Positions 48,405-56,011 are shown, counted from the first letter of the stretch. The stretch is 64,000 nucleotides of DNA from Sporosarcina sp. ACRSL (GCF_022346605.1 NZ_JAKRNT010000009.1:124001-188000), one strand, 5' to 3'. The notes: generated by a model from the letters alone, not told the origin. Program-made: numbers and translations.

Positions 48405-49742
48405 TTAGAAATCGAAATCCGCTACCGCCGCTTCTCCCGTTTCCATTTCGCGCACGACGCCAAACTGTGGCATGTACAGCACTTCCGACGTATTCCCTTC
48501 GCCACCATCGCGCCCTTTAAATACTCCGACTAACGCGCGTCCTTGTTTATATGCGCTATCTACGCCGATCAATAGCGCAGCGTCCTCTAGCAATGCCTTC
48601 GTTTTTTTAACGTCCTTACGTTCCGGCAAGGAGAGTTCGCGCTCGCCCTCGTCGTCTTCGTTTTCCGTCGTTTCTTCCGCTTGCGTAATCGCAATAGTCA
48701 CTACAGACTTGCGCCCGGTCAGCCGGCGCAGTTTAATAGAAGTATTCTCCGCGTCGCCACCAGTCTTTTTAGACGTGTTCGCTTCGTAGTCTAAATAATA
48801 AAAAGGATCGATTACGACGAAATCCGCCTCTGTAGCGACAATGTCCGCTTCCAATGCGCGCAAGGAACGGTCATCAAAGCCCTCGTCGTCTACCGCGCGC
48901 ACTACGATATTACCTTCCAGCCGCTCATTTAGCGTATCTACAAAGAATCGGAACGCCGTTTCAAATTCGTGCGATAACTTACCGAGTCTTACGTCGCGGG
49001 AATCGAAGCCTGCCGACATATCGATACCGTTAAATTGCGCAGTCGTAACGCCCATTTCTCCGCTCATAGATACGTAGATACGGACTAGTACCTCGTACCA
49101 TCCCATTTCGAGGCAGTACAGCAAGACCTTCGCCCCTTGACGCGCCGCATATATCGCATCCTCTAGGACAATAACGGACTTACCGCGCCCTGACTTGCCG
49201 AACACCGTATATAAGTTACCGCTGACATATTCGCCGATTGCGGAGTATTTCGATTTCCATATGCGGAAGGATTCGCCTGCCTTGCGACGCTCATATTCCG
49301 CAAGGAACTTCTCGCTATCCGCCTTAATATCCGTTCCCACTGTTTCCCGAACGCTTGTTCTAAGTTTAACCGATTCTACCGTCGGAAGCAACCACTCGGA
49401 AATAAACTTTTCCCCGCCCAATTCGTTCAGCTTGCGTTCGAATTCGCCCTTGCGGAACCAATCGACGACCTCCTGCTGCGCCGTATACGCCTTCAAGTGG
49501 CGCGCGAGGTACGTGTACGTATCGCTGACCCCCGGAACAAATTCGTATCCTGCGACCTCTGCCGCGACTAATGCGTATGACGGCGCCTTACCTCCGCTCT
49601 GTTCAGCGTAGTCCATAACGAAGCGATAGGTCGCGCGATCAACTTCCGAGTGCATATCGGCGAGCGTTACGTTATGGCGCGTTAGTCCGTTAATGTTGCC
49701 GTCCTCTATCGCTTTATTGAGCAGTAGCTTTGCGTATTCCAC
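48405..49742 (-). CDS. DnaB-like replicative helicase
   Basis: The 445-residue protein is a RecA-fold helicase: a helical N-terminal domain (1-130), Walker A GKSGRGKSV (about 184-192), YCLEMGWYEVLVR in place of the usual SLEM..., Walker B VVIDPFYYL (about 314-322) and a Q-containing TIAITQAEE. It would unwind phage DNA as a hexamer. The GTG start follows GGAGGTAGTCG. Adjacent DnaC-like and primase genes complete the module. Confidence 0.87.
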   Translation of the reverse strand: MEYAKLLLNKAIEDGNINGLTRHNVTLADMHSEVDRATYRFVMDYAEQSGGKAPSYALVAAEVAGYEFVPGVSDTYTYLARHLKAYTAQQEVVDWFRKGEFERKLNELGGEKFISEWLLPTVESVKLRTSVRETVGTDIKADSEKFLAEYERRKAGESFRIWKSKYSAIGEYVSGNLYTVFGKSGRGKSVIVLEDAIYAARQGAKVLLYCLEMGWYEVLVRIYVSMSGEMGVTTAQFNGIDMSAGFDSRDVRLGKLSHEFETAFRFFVDTLNERLEGNIVVRAVDDEGFDDRSLRALEADIVATEADFVVIDPFYYLDYEANTSKKTGGDAENTSIKLRRLTGRKSVVTIAITQAEETTENEDDEGERELSLPERKDVKKTKALLEDAALLIGVDSAYKQGRALVGVFKGRDGGEGNTSEVLYMPQFGVVREMETGEAAVADFDF

Positions 49743-49745
49743 CGA

Positions 49746-49886
49746 CTACCTCCTCCCTTCTTCCGAATGGCGCTTCCAATACCCCTCGCGATATCCGATG
49801 CTATGTCCGTCTTGCTTCCCTACCTCGTATGCAAACCGCAATAGGACGAGATATACGCCAGTGCCGATGATTAATCCCCAAATCAT
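49746..49886 (-). CDS. small membrane protein
   Basis: A 46-residue protein (MIWGLIIGTGVYLVLLRFAY) with one N-terminal membrane helix and a charged cytoplasmic-type tail. Its ATG overlaps the stop of the upstream gene, and its last codons contain the ribosome binding site of the helicase. Function unknown. Confidence 0.6.
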   Translation of the reverse strand: MIWGLIIGTGVYLVLLRFAYEVGKQDGHSIGYREGYWKRHSEEGRR

Positions 49887-50401
49887 TCCGCAGTCAACTC
49901 CTTTATTTGCGCATCTATTTCGTCATATCTGCGTTGCTTATACGCTTCCATATCCGCAACTGTTACGAATTCATCGGAAGAACCCACCGTATTCCTCTCG
50001 TCGAGTAGTGCGTCGATCTTCTGCTGCTTCGTCGGCTCCTTCGGTTTCACAACCGGCTTTACTGGCGCCTTATTGTACTGACTGAACGGATTCATACCGA
50101 ACATATCGTCATCCCCTTCCGTATATATTGATTGTCCGAAAATTAGCGTCGTGAATGCGGGCATTTCGTAGTTGCGTAAGTAAGCCTCGGCGTTAGGCGC
50201 CTTGCATACGACTTCGATATCGTCCTGCCCGCCGATCATGTATTCCGCCGTGATTACGCAATGGCAGTCGTAGAATATGTCCTCCTCGGCGTAGTCGCGT
50301 CCGTATACGACTTCGTGCGTAAAGCCGTCAACGCGGAATACGCGGTCGCCGTAGCCTTCGATCGTTACTAGGTCGTCAATTTGCGCGATTGGTTCGAGCA
50401 T
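49883..50401 (-). CDS. hypothetical early phage protein
   Basis: A 172-residue protein with a beta-rich N-terminal half (DDLVTIEGYGDRVFRVDGFTHEVVYG), FGMNPFSQYNKAP in the middle, and a helical C-terminus (KQQKIDALLDERN...YKQRRYDEIDAQIKELTAE). The pattern resembles uncharacterised phage proteins encoded near helicases. It is conserved in layout but has no known role. Confidence 0.55.
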   Translation of the reverse strand: MLEPIAQIDDLVTIEGYGDRVFRVDGFTHEVVYGRDYAEEDIFYDCHCVITAEYMIGGQDDIEVVCKAPNAEAYLRNYEMPAFTTLIFGQSIYTEGDDDMFGMNPFSQYNKAPVKPVVKPKEPTKQQKIDALLDERNTVGSSDEFVTVADMEAYKQRRYDEIDAQIKELTAE

Positions 50402-50720
50402 GTGCGCCCTCCTTTCGTTGCATATGCGCCCGATACTCCGCCTCCAATTCTTCCGTTGTCTGTCCGAGTTTGTCCGCCAAGAATTCGAAGAACGCCGTTT
50501 TATCTATTACAGTTCCGTCGCATTTATCGCAGTAGTTAGGCGAGTATTCGCCGTACCAACTGGCTTTTTCGTGGTCCTCTCCGAGTTCACCGTTTTTGGC
50601 GCGCATACTATCGTAGCAATCTCCGCACAGCATCGATTCGCAATTTCCGCAATTACCGTAATGTCCATGGTCATTAAATATTTCATCGCATATTTCACAG
50701 TTATAATAATCGACTCCCAT
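50376..50720 (-). CDS. zinc-binding hypothetical protein
   Basis: The 114-residue protein has ten cysteines in paired motifs (CEIC, CGNC, CGDC, YCDKC) and several histidines in its first 75 residues, consistent with two zinc sites of treble-clef or RING-like type. The rest is helical and acidic. The ATG at 50720 follows AAAAAGGGG; the frame is open to 50828 but overlaps the DnaC-like gene. Possibly a protein- or DNA-binding adaptor. Confidence 0.6.
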   Translation of the reverse strand: MGVDYYNCEICDEIFNDHGHYGNCGNCESMLCGDCYDSMRAKNGELGEDHEKASWYGEYSPNYCDKCDGTVIDKTAFFEFLADKLGQTTEELEAEYRAHMQRKEGAHARTNRAN

Positions 50721-50745
50721 TTTACCCGTCCCCTTTTTCGATGTA

Positions 50746-51486
50746 TTATCGTCGTCCGCGTTTAGACGCGCCCTTGAAAAGCATAACTCCGCAATTGTGC
50801 CTGATTCGATCGTACAGCCTCGCGTCAAATACTTTTACCAGTTCCTCGATAGGCAAGTTGGAAGTGTAGACGGAGGGCAATCCGTTCGTAACGCGGTAAT
50901 TAACGACGCTGTGCAAGTCCTGCCTAAAGCCATCCGTAACGTCACGCACACCTAAATCGTCAAATACCGTAAATGGCGCAGTCCTTGCGTATTCCATCTG
51001 CTTGTAATAAAGTCGGCTATTCTTCTCCGCAGTAGCTTCCGGTATTCCGCGCCGAGTAAATCCGGTATACAACTCCTGCCACGAATTTACTTCGAGGAAG
51101 TATGCGAGTATTTGCGCAGGCTGTTCGCCCTTCTTTAACGCCGCAATATACTGACGGACTATCCACTCGTTAGCGAGCGCCGCCGCCGTCGTCGTCTTGC
51201 CGGTGCCGGGCGATTCCGACCAAAGATACGCAGACTTGTCGGTGCCTGTCGCGAATGATTCCGCGTAGCGTTCCAGCGCTGCGTAATTGTCCGCTTGATC
51301 CTTGCGCGCTGGCGAGTTGGCAAGCGTTAGATTGCGGTAGTTTGCGGGCAGATTCGCCGCTGCGATTCTTCCGCCACTTCCGTTCACCCCTTCGAGCATT
51401 ACGCGGTGTTGACAGTGTTGAGCGCAAGAACCACATCCGCCGCGTTTAAAGCCGTCTAATATGCATGTTTGTTTCGCTTGCGTCAA
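50746..51486 (-). CDS. DnaC-like helicase loader ATPase
   Basis: The 246-residue AAA+ protein has an N-terminal cysteine cluster (CGSCAQHCQH, about 18-27), Walker A ESPGTGKTTTAAALANEW (about 90-107), Walker B FTVFDDLGVRDV (about 169-180), sensor 1 VYTSNLPIEEL and an Arg-rich RLYDRIRHNC. This is the pattern of DnaC/DnaI loaders. The TTG start follows GGAGGCGGTGTAA. It would load the DnaB-like helicase. Confidence 0.85.
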   Translation of the reverse strand: MTQAKQTCILDGFKRGGCGSCAQHCQHRVMLEGVNGSGGRIAAANLPANYRNLTLANSPARKDQADNYAALERYAESFATGTDKSAYLWSESPGTGKTTTAAALANEWIVRQYIAALKKGEQPAQILAYFLEVNSWQELYTGFTRRGIPEATAEKNSRLYYKQMEYARTAPFTVFDDLGVRDVTDGFRQDLHSVVNYRVTNGLPSVYTSNLPIEELVKVFDARLYDRIRHNCGVMLFKGASKRGRR

Positions 51487-51981
51487 TTACACCGCCTCCG
51501 TTCCGTCATAGTTGCGTACGCTTACTATCTTTATCTTCGCGTGACAGCAAAGAGTAACGCGAAATGGAAACACGGTTAGTAAACGCCTTCCGCGCTCTAT
51601 ACTTTGCCTTCCGCAATTACTGCACGAATATAAAACGTGCGGACCTACGATATTAGTTTCCGTAGAACTTACGCCGTGCCGCTTTAACTCCGCTTCGAAA
51701 TGTGGATGCCCATCATCGTTAGGCTCGCCTAAAACATTTAGCGCGTAATGTACGCATTCGTGTAGTAGAGTATCGATTACAGTCGTTCGCGCGCCGTACT
51801 TAATTACGAAACTAGCTATTTCAATGCGGATAGGCTTATCCTCCCACGTTGATATATACCGCCCTTGTGTGGTTCTTAATCGACTGTTTCGTACGATCGG
51901 TATTGCGAGTTCCATTCCGTAGTTCATACGCAGAAAGTCGTCCGCTATCTGCGTTAGTTCTTCGATTGTAATTTCCGCCAT
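51487..51981 (-). CDS. SprT-like metalloprotease domain protein
   Basis: The 164-residue protein has the zinc-protease signature LLHECVHYAL (HExxH, about 70-79), preceded by IEIASFVIKYG and followed by GHPHFEAELKRHG, then a C-terminal zinc ribbon (CSNCG...CC). SprT-like proteins act on DNA-protein crosslinks in eukaryotes; phage versions are uncharacterised. The ATG at 51981 follows AAAGGAGGGCGGG. Confidence 0.82.
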   Translation of the reverse strand: MAEITIEELTQIADDFLRMNYGMELAIPIVRNSRLRTTQGRYISTWEDKPIRIEIASFVIKYGARTTVIDTLLHECVHYALNVLGEPNDDGHPHFEAELKRHGVSSTETNIVGPHVLYSCSNCGRQSIERGRRLLTVFPFRVTLCCHAKIKIVSVRNYDGTEAV

Positions 51982-51994
51982 TTCCCGCCCTCCT

Positions 51995-52414
51995 TTATTC
52001 CGCGAACCAATTCGCAAGCTCGTCCGTCGATGGCGTGTTATCCACGCTTTCTTTGCGTCGTTGTTGCGCAAGTTCTTCCGCCTGCAGCCGTTGCCAGTCC
52101 GTCTTTCGATAGCTCCACATAAAGCCGAAGCTCGTCCCCGGCCATTGCGCAGTCGGCGTATATGACGCAAAGGTTTCGTCGATGAAGCGTTTGACAAGCG
52201 CATTACTTACCGTCCGCGGCCTCGGCGCCGTCCGCGACTGTGTGCCGATCAATCCGCCGAGTATGCCTTGCTCCGTCCGCCAGCCGCGCATAGGTACGTA
52301 GTCGATTCCGAACATTTCGCGGTGCTTGTCCGTTAGATAAGCCGTGAAAGTTGCGACATTCCACGTATCGAGCGGACGGTTGCGCCAGTCTTTCTCAGGT
52401 GCGAGTTTAGTCAT
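51995..52414 (-). CDS. replication-associated hypothetical protein
   Basis: A 139-residue protein (MTKLAPEKDWRNRPLDTWNV) with TFTAYLTDKHREMFGIDYVP and a conserved WSYRKTDW near residue 110. It resembles proteins encoded beside helicase loaders in Bacillus phages. A role as helicase-loading or origin-binding partner is possible but not shown. The ATG at 52414 follows AAAGGAGATACG. Confidence 0.6.
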   Translation of the reverse strand: MTKLAPEKDWRNRPLDTWNVATFTAYLTDKHREMFGIDYVPMRGWRTEQGILGGLIGTQSRTAPRPRTVSNALVKRFIDETFASYTPTAQWPGTSFGFMWSYRKTDWQRLQAEELAQQRRKESVDNTPSTDELANWFAE

Positions 52415-52581
52415 TCGAACGTATCTCCTTTCATTTCGCGTTTGAAGCGCCACATCTCGTAATTGTACGACTGAATCTTTCGGGTGTGTCCGCATTTAAC
52501 GCAACCGTACTCGTCTTTGTGGGCGAATAAATAGCGCTTTATCGTTTTCCATTCGTGCTTGCAGAATAACCGTTTAATCAT
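52411..52581 (-). CDS. small zinc-finger-like phage protein
   Basis: A 56-residue basic protein (MIKRLFCKHEWKTIKRYLFA) with C7, H9, C27 and C30 (CVKCGH), a compact zinc-finger pattern common in Gram-positive phages. Overlapped at both ends by ATGA junctions. Function unknown. Confidence 0.65.
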   Translation of the reverse strand: MIKRLFCKHEWKTIKRYLFAHKDEYGCVKCGHTRKIQSYNYEMWRFKREMKGDTFE

Positions 52582-52940
52582 ATCCGTCCAACCTTCCGTC
52601 CTAAATTACGCTCGATTGCGTCATACGCGAAGTCTTTATGTTCCTCGAAGCGCAAACGTCGTGTAGACCATAGCGCAATCGACGTCATATCTTCGTAAGC
52701 CGCCTGCAACCGTTCAACCTCCGCCAGTAGCGCCGGAATATCTTCGCGTGCGTGGGCGATGAATTCTCCGTCTGCTTCTCGACTGATTTCTTTCGCGATA
52801 CTACGTCCGTCTATATCTCCGCTTTTGACGATACTATGCGAGTAGAGTCGAGGATTAAAGTATTCCCATTCGCCGACAGTAGCCGCCTCCGCCCGTTTGC
52901 GGATTGCTTCGAGTTGTTCCGTTGTTAATCGTTCAGTCAT
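52578..52940 (-). CDS. Ea22-like early phage protein
   Basis: The 120-residue protein contains EFIAHAREDIPALLAEVERLQAAYEDM (about 59-85), the recurrent signature of Ead/Ea22-type early proteins, and an N-terminal RKRAEAATVGEWEYF. The family is widespread in temperate phages and of unknown role. Coupled by overlaps to both neighbours. Confidence 0.68.
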   Translation of the reverse strand: MTERLTTEQLEAIRKRAEAATVGEWEYFNPRLYSHSIVKSGDIDGRSIAKEISREADGEFIAHAREDIPALLAEVERLQAAYEDMTSIALWSTRRLRFEEHKDFAYDAIERNLGRKVGRI

Positions 52941-53137
52941 TCCGATTCCTCCTTTTCGTTTACTACGTAGCCGACCGCCAACGCCCTTGTCGCGCCAGCT
53001 TCGTAAAGTCCTGCGTCGTTCAGCGCGACAATTGCGAGCAAATAAGCGTTAAAATCGTTGCCTGCGCTTGCATTGCGATATTGTTCGATTGCTGCGGCTT
53101 GTGGGCGAGTTACGTGTAGCTTCGATACTAGCGTCAT
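52937..53137 (-). CDS. hypothetical early phage protein
   Basis: A 66-residue protein (MTLVSKLHVTRPQAAAIEQY...AYLLAIVALNDAGLYEAG) that is mostly helical with an acidic tail. It is the first gene after the 430-base repeat-rich region. Unknown function. Confidence 0.55.
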   Translation of the reverse strand: MTLVSKLHVTRPQAAAIEQYRNASAGNDFNAYLLAIVALNDAGLYEAGATRALAVGYVVNEKEESE

Positions 53138-53566
53138 AATTGCGTCATCCCTTCGTCTGTTTTAAGCGTGCTACCGCCGTGTAGAATCGTTTCTGCGTCC
53201 GTTGCCTAGTGTTCGCACCCTGACGCGTTAGAAGCGCTGTTAGGACGGCGCAAACTACGTTAGTTGTTGAACCTCCGGTGAAATGCGATGCGGCCGCCTA
53301 CCTTTCTTTTATTTTAATTTTCTTTGGTAGTCTTTTAAAAGACTTGGCGCGCCCTTCTATCTATTAAATAGATTAATATCGCGCAAAAGGATACATAGCG
53401 AGAAAACTTGTTTTCGAGCAACGGTCTTGAACTTCTCTTTTATCTTTCAATTTCTTGCGCGGTATGTTTAGTTTAGTTAACTGTAAGTATAGATAACTAT
53501 AAGTATAGTTCGTCTATCCTTTCTGACACCCCGAGGCTGTCAAATACGACAGTGCCGGACTGTCAA
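53138..53566. repeat. candidate replication origin / regulatory region
   Basis: No gene with a normal start is seen here. The region holds a 16-bp palindrome AGTCTTTTAAAAGACT (53329-53344), GGCGCGCC (53346-53353), a 15-bp palindrome ATCTATTAAATAGAT (53359-53373), and a 6-bp palindrome with 2-base centre (53402-53415). Two tandem 16-bp AT-rich repeats at 53478-53493 and 53494-53509 differ at two positions. The stretch 53300-53520 is visibly the most A+T-rich in the early region and lies directly downstream of a winged-helix initiator-like gene. Confidence 0.55.
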
Positions 53567-53575
53567 TTACGACAG
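53537..53575. repeat. tandem palindromic sites CTGTC-N6-GACAG
   Basis: CTGTCAAATACGACAG (53537-53552) and CTGTCAATTACGACAG (53560-53575) are two 16-bp dyad sites 23 bases apart, about two helical turns. The second covers the stop codon of the winged-helix gene. They are likely binding sites of that protein or of a repressor. Confidence 0.75.
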
Positions 53576-53902
53576 GGCTACGTCTAGTAAGATGTACTGA
53601 TTGGACGTTTGGAACCCGCGCGCATCCGCCCTTTTGCGAATATCGATATAGCCCGCATCCTTCAACGCTTGCAACGATCTTCGCGCAACCCTTTCGCTAC
53701 ATCTCGCCTTCTGTGCAATTGTCTCTACGCTCGGATACGATGTTTTTGCGTCATTATCCGCGAACATGCAAAGCACCGCGTACACCGCAATATCTACCGG
53801 CTTTTCGAGCTTCGTATCCTTGTCGACAATATCGCGCGTCATTAAGAAGAATGGACGCTTACGAAAGTCGATGACGGTTTGTTGCGTGTTATCTTCGCTC
53901 AT
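53567..53902 (-). CDS. winged-helix replication initiator-like protein
   Basis: The 111-residue protein has the HTH_36 pattern of phage and plasmid initiators: VDIAVYAVLCMFADNDAKTSYPSVETIAQKARCSERVARRSLQALKDAGYIDIRKRADA (about 36-94). Dyad repeats overlap its stop codon and an AT-rich tract follows, the usual arrangement of an initiator acting on its own coding region. It could equally be a regulator. Start overlaps the upstream stop (ATGA). Confidence 0.72.
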   Translation of the reverse strand: MSEDNTQQTVIDFRKRPFFLMTRDIVDKDTKLEKPVDIAVYAVLCMFADNDAKTSYPSVETIAQKARCSERVARRSLQALKDAGYIDIRKRADARGFQTSNQYILLDVALS

Positions 53903-53994
53903 TCCTCGCCCACACTACGCCACATCGCGCAAACCAACGGCACTAATATTACGATCATGTACGCAATCCATAACGCCTTACCGAACTCTGTCAT
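53899..53994 (-). CDS. very small membrane protein
   Basis: A 31-residue protein (MTEFGKALWIAYMIVILVPL) with one membrane helix. GGGGAGG lies 10 bases upstream. The frame is open to 54111 but the additional part lacks a ribosome binding site and crosses promoter-like sequence. Modest confidence. Confidence 0.45.
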   Translation of the reverse strand: MTEFGKALWIAYMIVILVPLVCAMWRSVGEE

Positions 53995-54004
53995 GCGGTT
54001 TTCG

Positions 54005-54032
54005 CCTCCCCTCTTACTAGCAATATCGTTTG
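54005..54032 (-). promoter_or_regulatory. copy B of the AAACGATAT-CTA motif
   Basis: On the minus strand AAACGATATTGCTAGTAAG runs into AGGGGAGG before the 31-residue gene, at the head of the replication operon. Confidence 0.5.
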
Positions 54033-54092
54033 CGCGGAGAGAGTGCGGAGTGATTCGTAATAAATAATGCGAAAGTCCTACGTAGTAAACGC

Positions 54093-54125
54093 AAAAAAAG
54101 ACCCCACGCAATTAAGCGCAGAGCC
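54093..54125 (-). terminator. intrinsic terminator after the membrane protein gene
   Basis: On the minus strand GGCTCTGCGC and GCGTGGGGTC form a 10-bp stem with several G-U pairs and a 6-base loop, followed by seven T. It separates the membrane-protein unit from the replication operon. Confidence 0.75.
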
Positions 54126-54142
54126 TTCGTATAATACCGCTA

Positions 54143-54670
54143 TTATCGTTTTATCTTATATCCGCCGAGCAACTTGCCGGACGCAACCACGTCGTCATTT
54201 TGCGCCGACCGGAAATCGACAAGCGTCGTGTCGGGTAAACTCTTTTGCATCGCGATCCCTATCGTAGTCACAAACGATTGTTTCTCGCTTTCGGTGGACG
54301 CCGCCCAAGTCGCTTCATCTACGTAGACGTCTACGCGATAATGATTTATGTTATATTCAATAGTTGCGTCGGTAATGACTCCGCCCGAATCTTCGATTAA
54401 AACTAATTTAGCTTCGTTGAAACGGTTGATAGTGTCGTCAATTAGCGCCTGTTCCTCGGCTCTTGCGTCAGCTTTAGCCTGCTTCTTCGCTTCTCTATCG
54501 GCTTTCTCCCGCTCCACCGCTTCCGCTTTCGCCGCATTTTCCGCAAGTCTTTCTTCTTTGGCTTCGTCCGATTCGAATACCGTCGCTAAGAATCCTATAA
54601 CTAAAAACGCCATTACAGCGATAAACCATGCTCGCTTATAAAACGGCTTCTTCGTTTTGACTTCGCTCAT
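54143..54670 (-). CDS. membrane-anchored coiled-coil protein (candidate lysogeny-expressed moron)
   Basis: The 175-residue protein has an N-terminal membrane helix (RAWFIAVMAFLVIGFLATVF, about 13-32), a charged coiled coil (about 38-80) and a C-terminal alpha-beta domain (INHYRVDVYVDEATWAAS). It has its own promoter with an embedded palindrome and its own terminator, and lies beside the integrase. Phage membrane proteins in this place often block superinfection, but that is only an inference. GGAGCG precedes the ATG at 54670. Confidence 0.68.
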   Translation of the reverse strand: MSEVKTKKPFYKRAWFIAVMAFLVIGFLATVFESDEAKEERLAENAAKAEAVEREKADREAKKQAKADARAEEQALIDDTINRFNEAKLVLIEDSGGVITDATIEYNINHYRVDVYVDEATWAASTESEKQSFVTTIGIAMQKSLPDTTLVDFRSAQNDDVVASGKLLGGYKIKR

Positions 54671-54712
54671 TATATACACGCTCCAATTTCGTAATATATT
54701 CGTATTATTTTA

Positions 54713-54741
54713 ATTATATCAACCGGTAAAATTTACCGCAA
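54713..54741 (-). promoter_or_regulatory. promoter with a 15-bp palindromic operator
   Basis: On the minus strand TTGCGG (54741-54736), 17 bases and a perfect TATAAT (54718-54713) form a promoter for the 175-residue membrane protein gene. The palindrome CGGTAAAATTTACCG (54724-54738) occupies its spacer and overlaps the -35 box, a classical repressor arrangement. Confidence 0.72.
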
Positions 54742-54743
54742 GC

Positions 54744-55793
54744 CTACCTACGATTAAAAAGCCGTCGCACAGGCGAATATTTATTGTGCTGTTGGCGCAC
54801 ATGCTCGTCGTCCATCTGTACGTATTTGCGCGTCGTATCGATGTCCGCATGGTCTACGATCTTTTGCAGCGTAAATAGGTCGCCGCCATTCAGCAGGTAA
54901 TTCCGGCAGAACGTATGACGGAACATGTGCGGACTAAGGCGCGGGAATCCTAGTCGCTTCTTGCGCCGATTCAGTCGCGTTCGGAAAGCACCCGCCGTAA
55001 ACGGTTCGCCATACGCGTTATGGAAGATATACGGTGACTCTCCGAAATAGCCGCAGGATTCTTCGTGTAGTGCCCGCAATAACTTCGCAACCTCGCGACT
55101 CATCGGCACCTCACGCATCCGACGATTCTTCGCCACCTGCGACGGGACATATACGGTATTCAATCGGTAATCTACGTTGTCTACCGTTAAACTAACCGCT
55201 TCCGTAATGCGCAGCCCCGTATCGAGCAGGAGCATGACGAGTATTTTGTCGCGCCATTCTGCGAAGTTGTTAACGTCATAGCTTGCGAGCAGACTATCGA
55301 TCCCGTCGTCGGAAATGCCCGGCACTTCCTCGACTGTATCGCCCACTACGTTCTTGACCGTTTCCATTGCGTTCGTTTCCGTAATACCTTCCTTCGCCCA
55401 AAACCGGCACATCGTCCGTAGCGTCCGTAGGCGTATATTAATCGTATTCACCGATAATCCTATCCGATTGTCCTTGCGACCTTCCGCGCCTTCGTAACGC
55501 GGTTTCTCCGTGCGCAAGTATTGAATGTAACTGCGAATAACATCCGAAGTTAGGTCGTTCGCATAGACGACTTCGTAACCGAGTTTAGTTCGCAGATAAT
55601 CGGATAAATAACGAATATGCTCCCGGTAGTTGTCGATTGTGCGCGGTCTTACGCCTTCCGCTTGCTTTGCGTGGATAAATGCGTCCAATGCTTCGTTTAA
55701 TGTTGCGTCTGTTAACGCAGTAGATTGCGACTGTTCGCCGTTACTGCCCGCGTTACGTCGTCCGATAAAAGTACGTTTATTGCTAGTTTCCAA
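54744..55793 (-). CDS. int: tyrosine integrase of the prophage
   Basis: The 349-residue protein integrates and excises the phage. The N-terminal core-binding domain (about 27-140, LNEALDAFIHAKQAEGVRPRTIDNY) precedes the catalytic domain with R195 (DTGLRITE), H289-x-x-R292 (HMFRHTF), H315 and the nucleophile Y324 (TTRKYVQ). The start is a TTG at 55793 with GGAGGTG 8 bases upstream; the frame stays open into the tRNA gene (55970), which is not coding. Its place next to tRNA-Arg identifies the target. Confidence 0.93.
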   Translation of the reverse strand: METSNKRTFIGRRNAGSNGEQSQSTALTDATLNEALDAFIHAKQAEGVRPRTIDNYREHIRYLSDYLRTKLGYEVVYANDLTSDVIRSYIQYLRTEKPRYEGAEGRKDNRIGLSVNTINIRLRTLRTMCRFWAKEGITETNAMETVKNVVGDTVEEVPGISDDGIDSLLASYDVNNFAEWRDKILVMLLLDTGLRITEAVSLTVDNVDYRLNTVYVPSQVAKNRRMREVPMSREVAKLLRALHEESCGYFGESPYIFHNAYGEPFTAGAFRTRLNRRKKRLGFPRLSPHMFRHTFCRNYLLNGGDLFTLQKIVDHADIDTTRKYVQMDDEHVRQQHNKYSPVRRLFNRR

Positions 55794-55813
55794 CGCGTTT
55801 ACACCTCCGTTAA

Positions 55814-55847
55814 TGTCACACGGATTCCGCCGAAAAGTGTCACACGG
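55814..55847. repeat. paired TGTCACACGG repeats upstream of int
   Basis: TGTCACACGG occurs at 55814-55823 and 55838-55847, 24 bases apart, between the integrase gene and the attachment site. They may be arm-type integrase sites or operators controlling int. GTCACAC is shared with the 21-bp repeats at 23311-23362. Confidence 0.6.
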
Positions 55848-55938
55848 CTTATACGCGAAGACGCGGCTCACTGGCGTCAAGTCAACGAGTGACGTAACGT
55901 CAATAAACCGCGTCAGTATCGGGTTTGTAACGAGTTTA

Positions 55939-55980
55939 CGTCCCAGGCAGGAATCGAACCTGCGACCCACAGCTTAGGAG
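55939..55980. other. prophage attachment site, right junction (approximate)
   Basis: The 3' half of the tRNA-Arg gene adjoins int and is the expected crossover region, since tyrosine integrases of temperate phages commonly use tRNA 3' ends. The exact core cannot be set because the other junction is outside the window. Confidence 0.6.
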
Positions 55981-56011
55981 GCTGTTGCTCTATCCCCTGA
56001 GCTACTGAGAC
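55939..56011 (-). tRNA. tRNA-Arg (anticodon CCT)
   Basis: The 73-base minus-strand sequence folds as a complete cloverleaf: acceptor GTCTCAG/CTGGGAC (one T-G pair), D stem GCTC/GAGC, anticodon stem ACAGC/GCTGT with loop CTCCTAA (anticodon CCT at 34-36), and T stem GCAGG/CCTGC with TTCGATT. The terminal CCA is not encoded. It reads AGG codons. Its 3' end faces the prophage and serves as integration target. Confidence 0.95.

Noticed and set aside
55794..55970. N-terminal extension of the integrase into the tRNA gene
   Set aside because: The added residues would be encoded by the tRNA 3' end and an untranslated leader; a TTG with a proper GGAGGTG at 55793 is the likely start.
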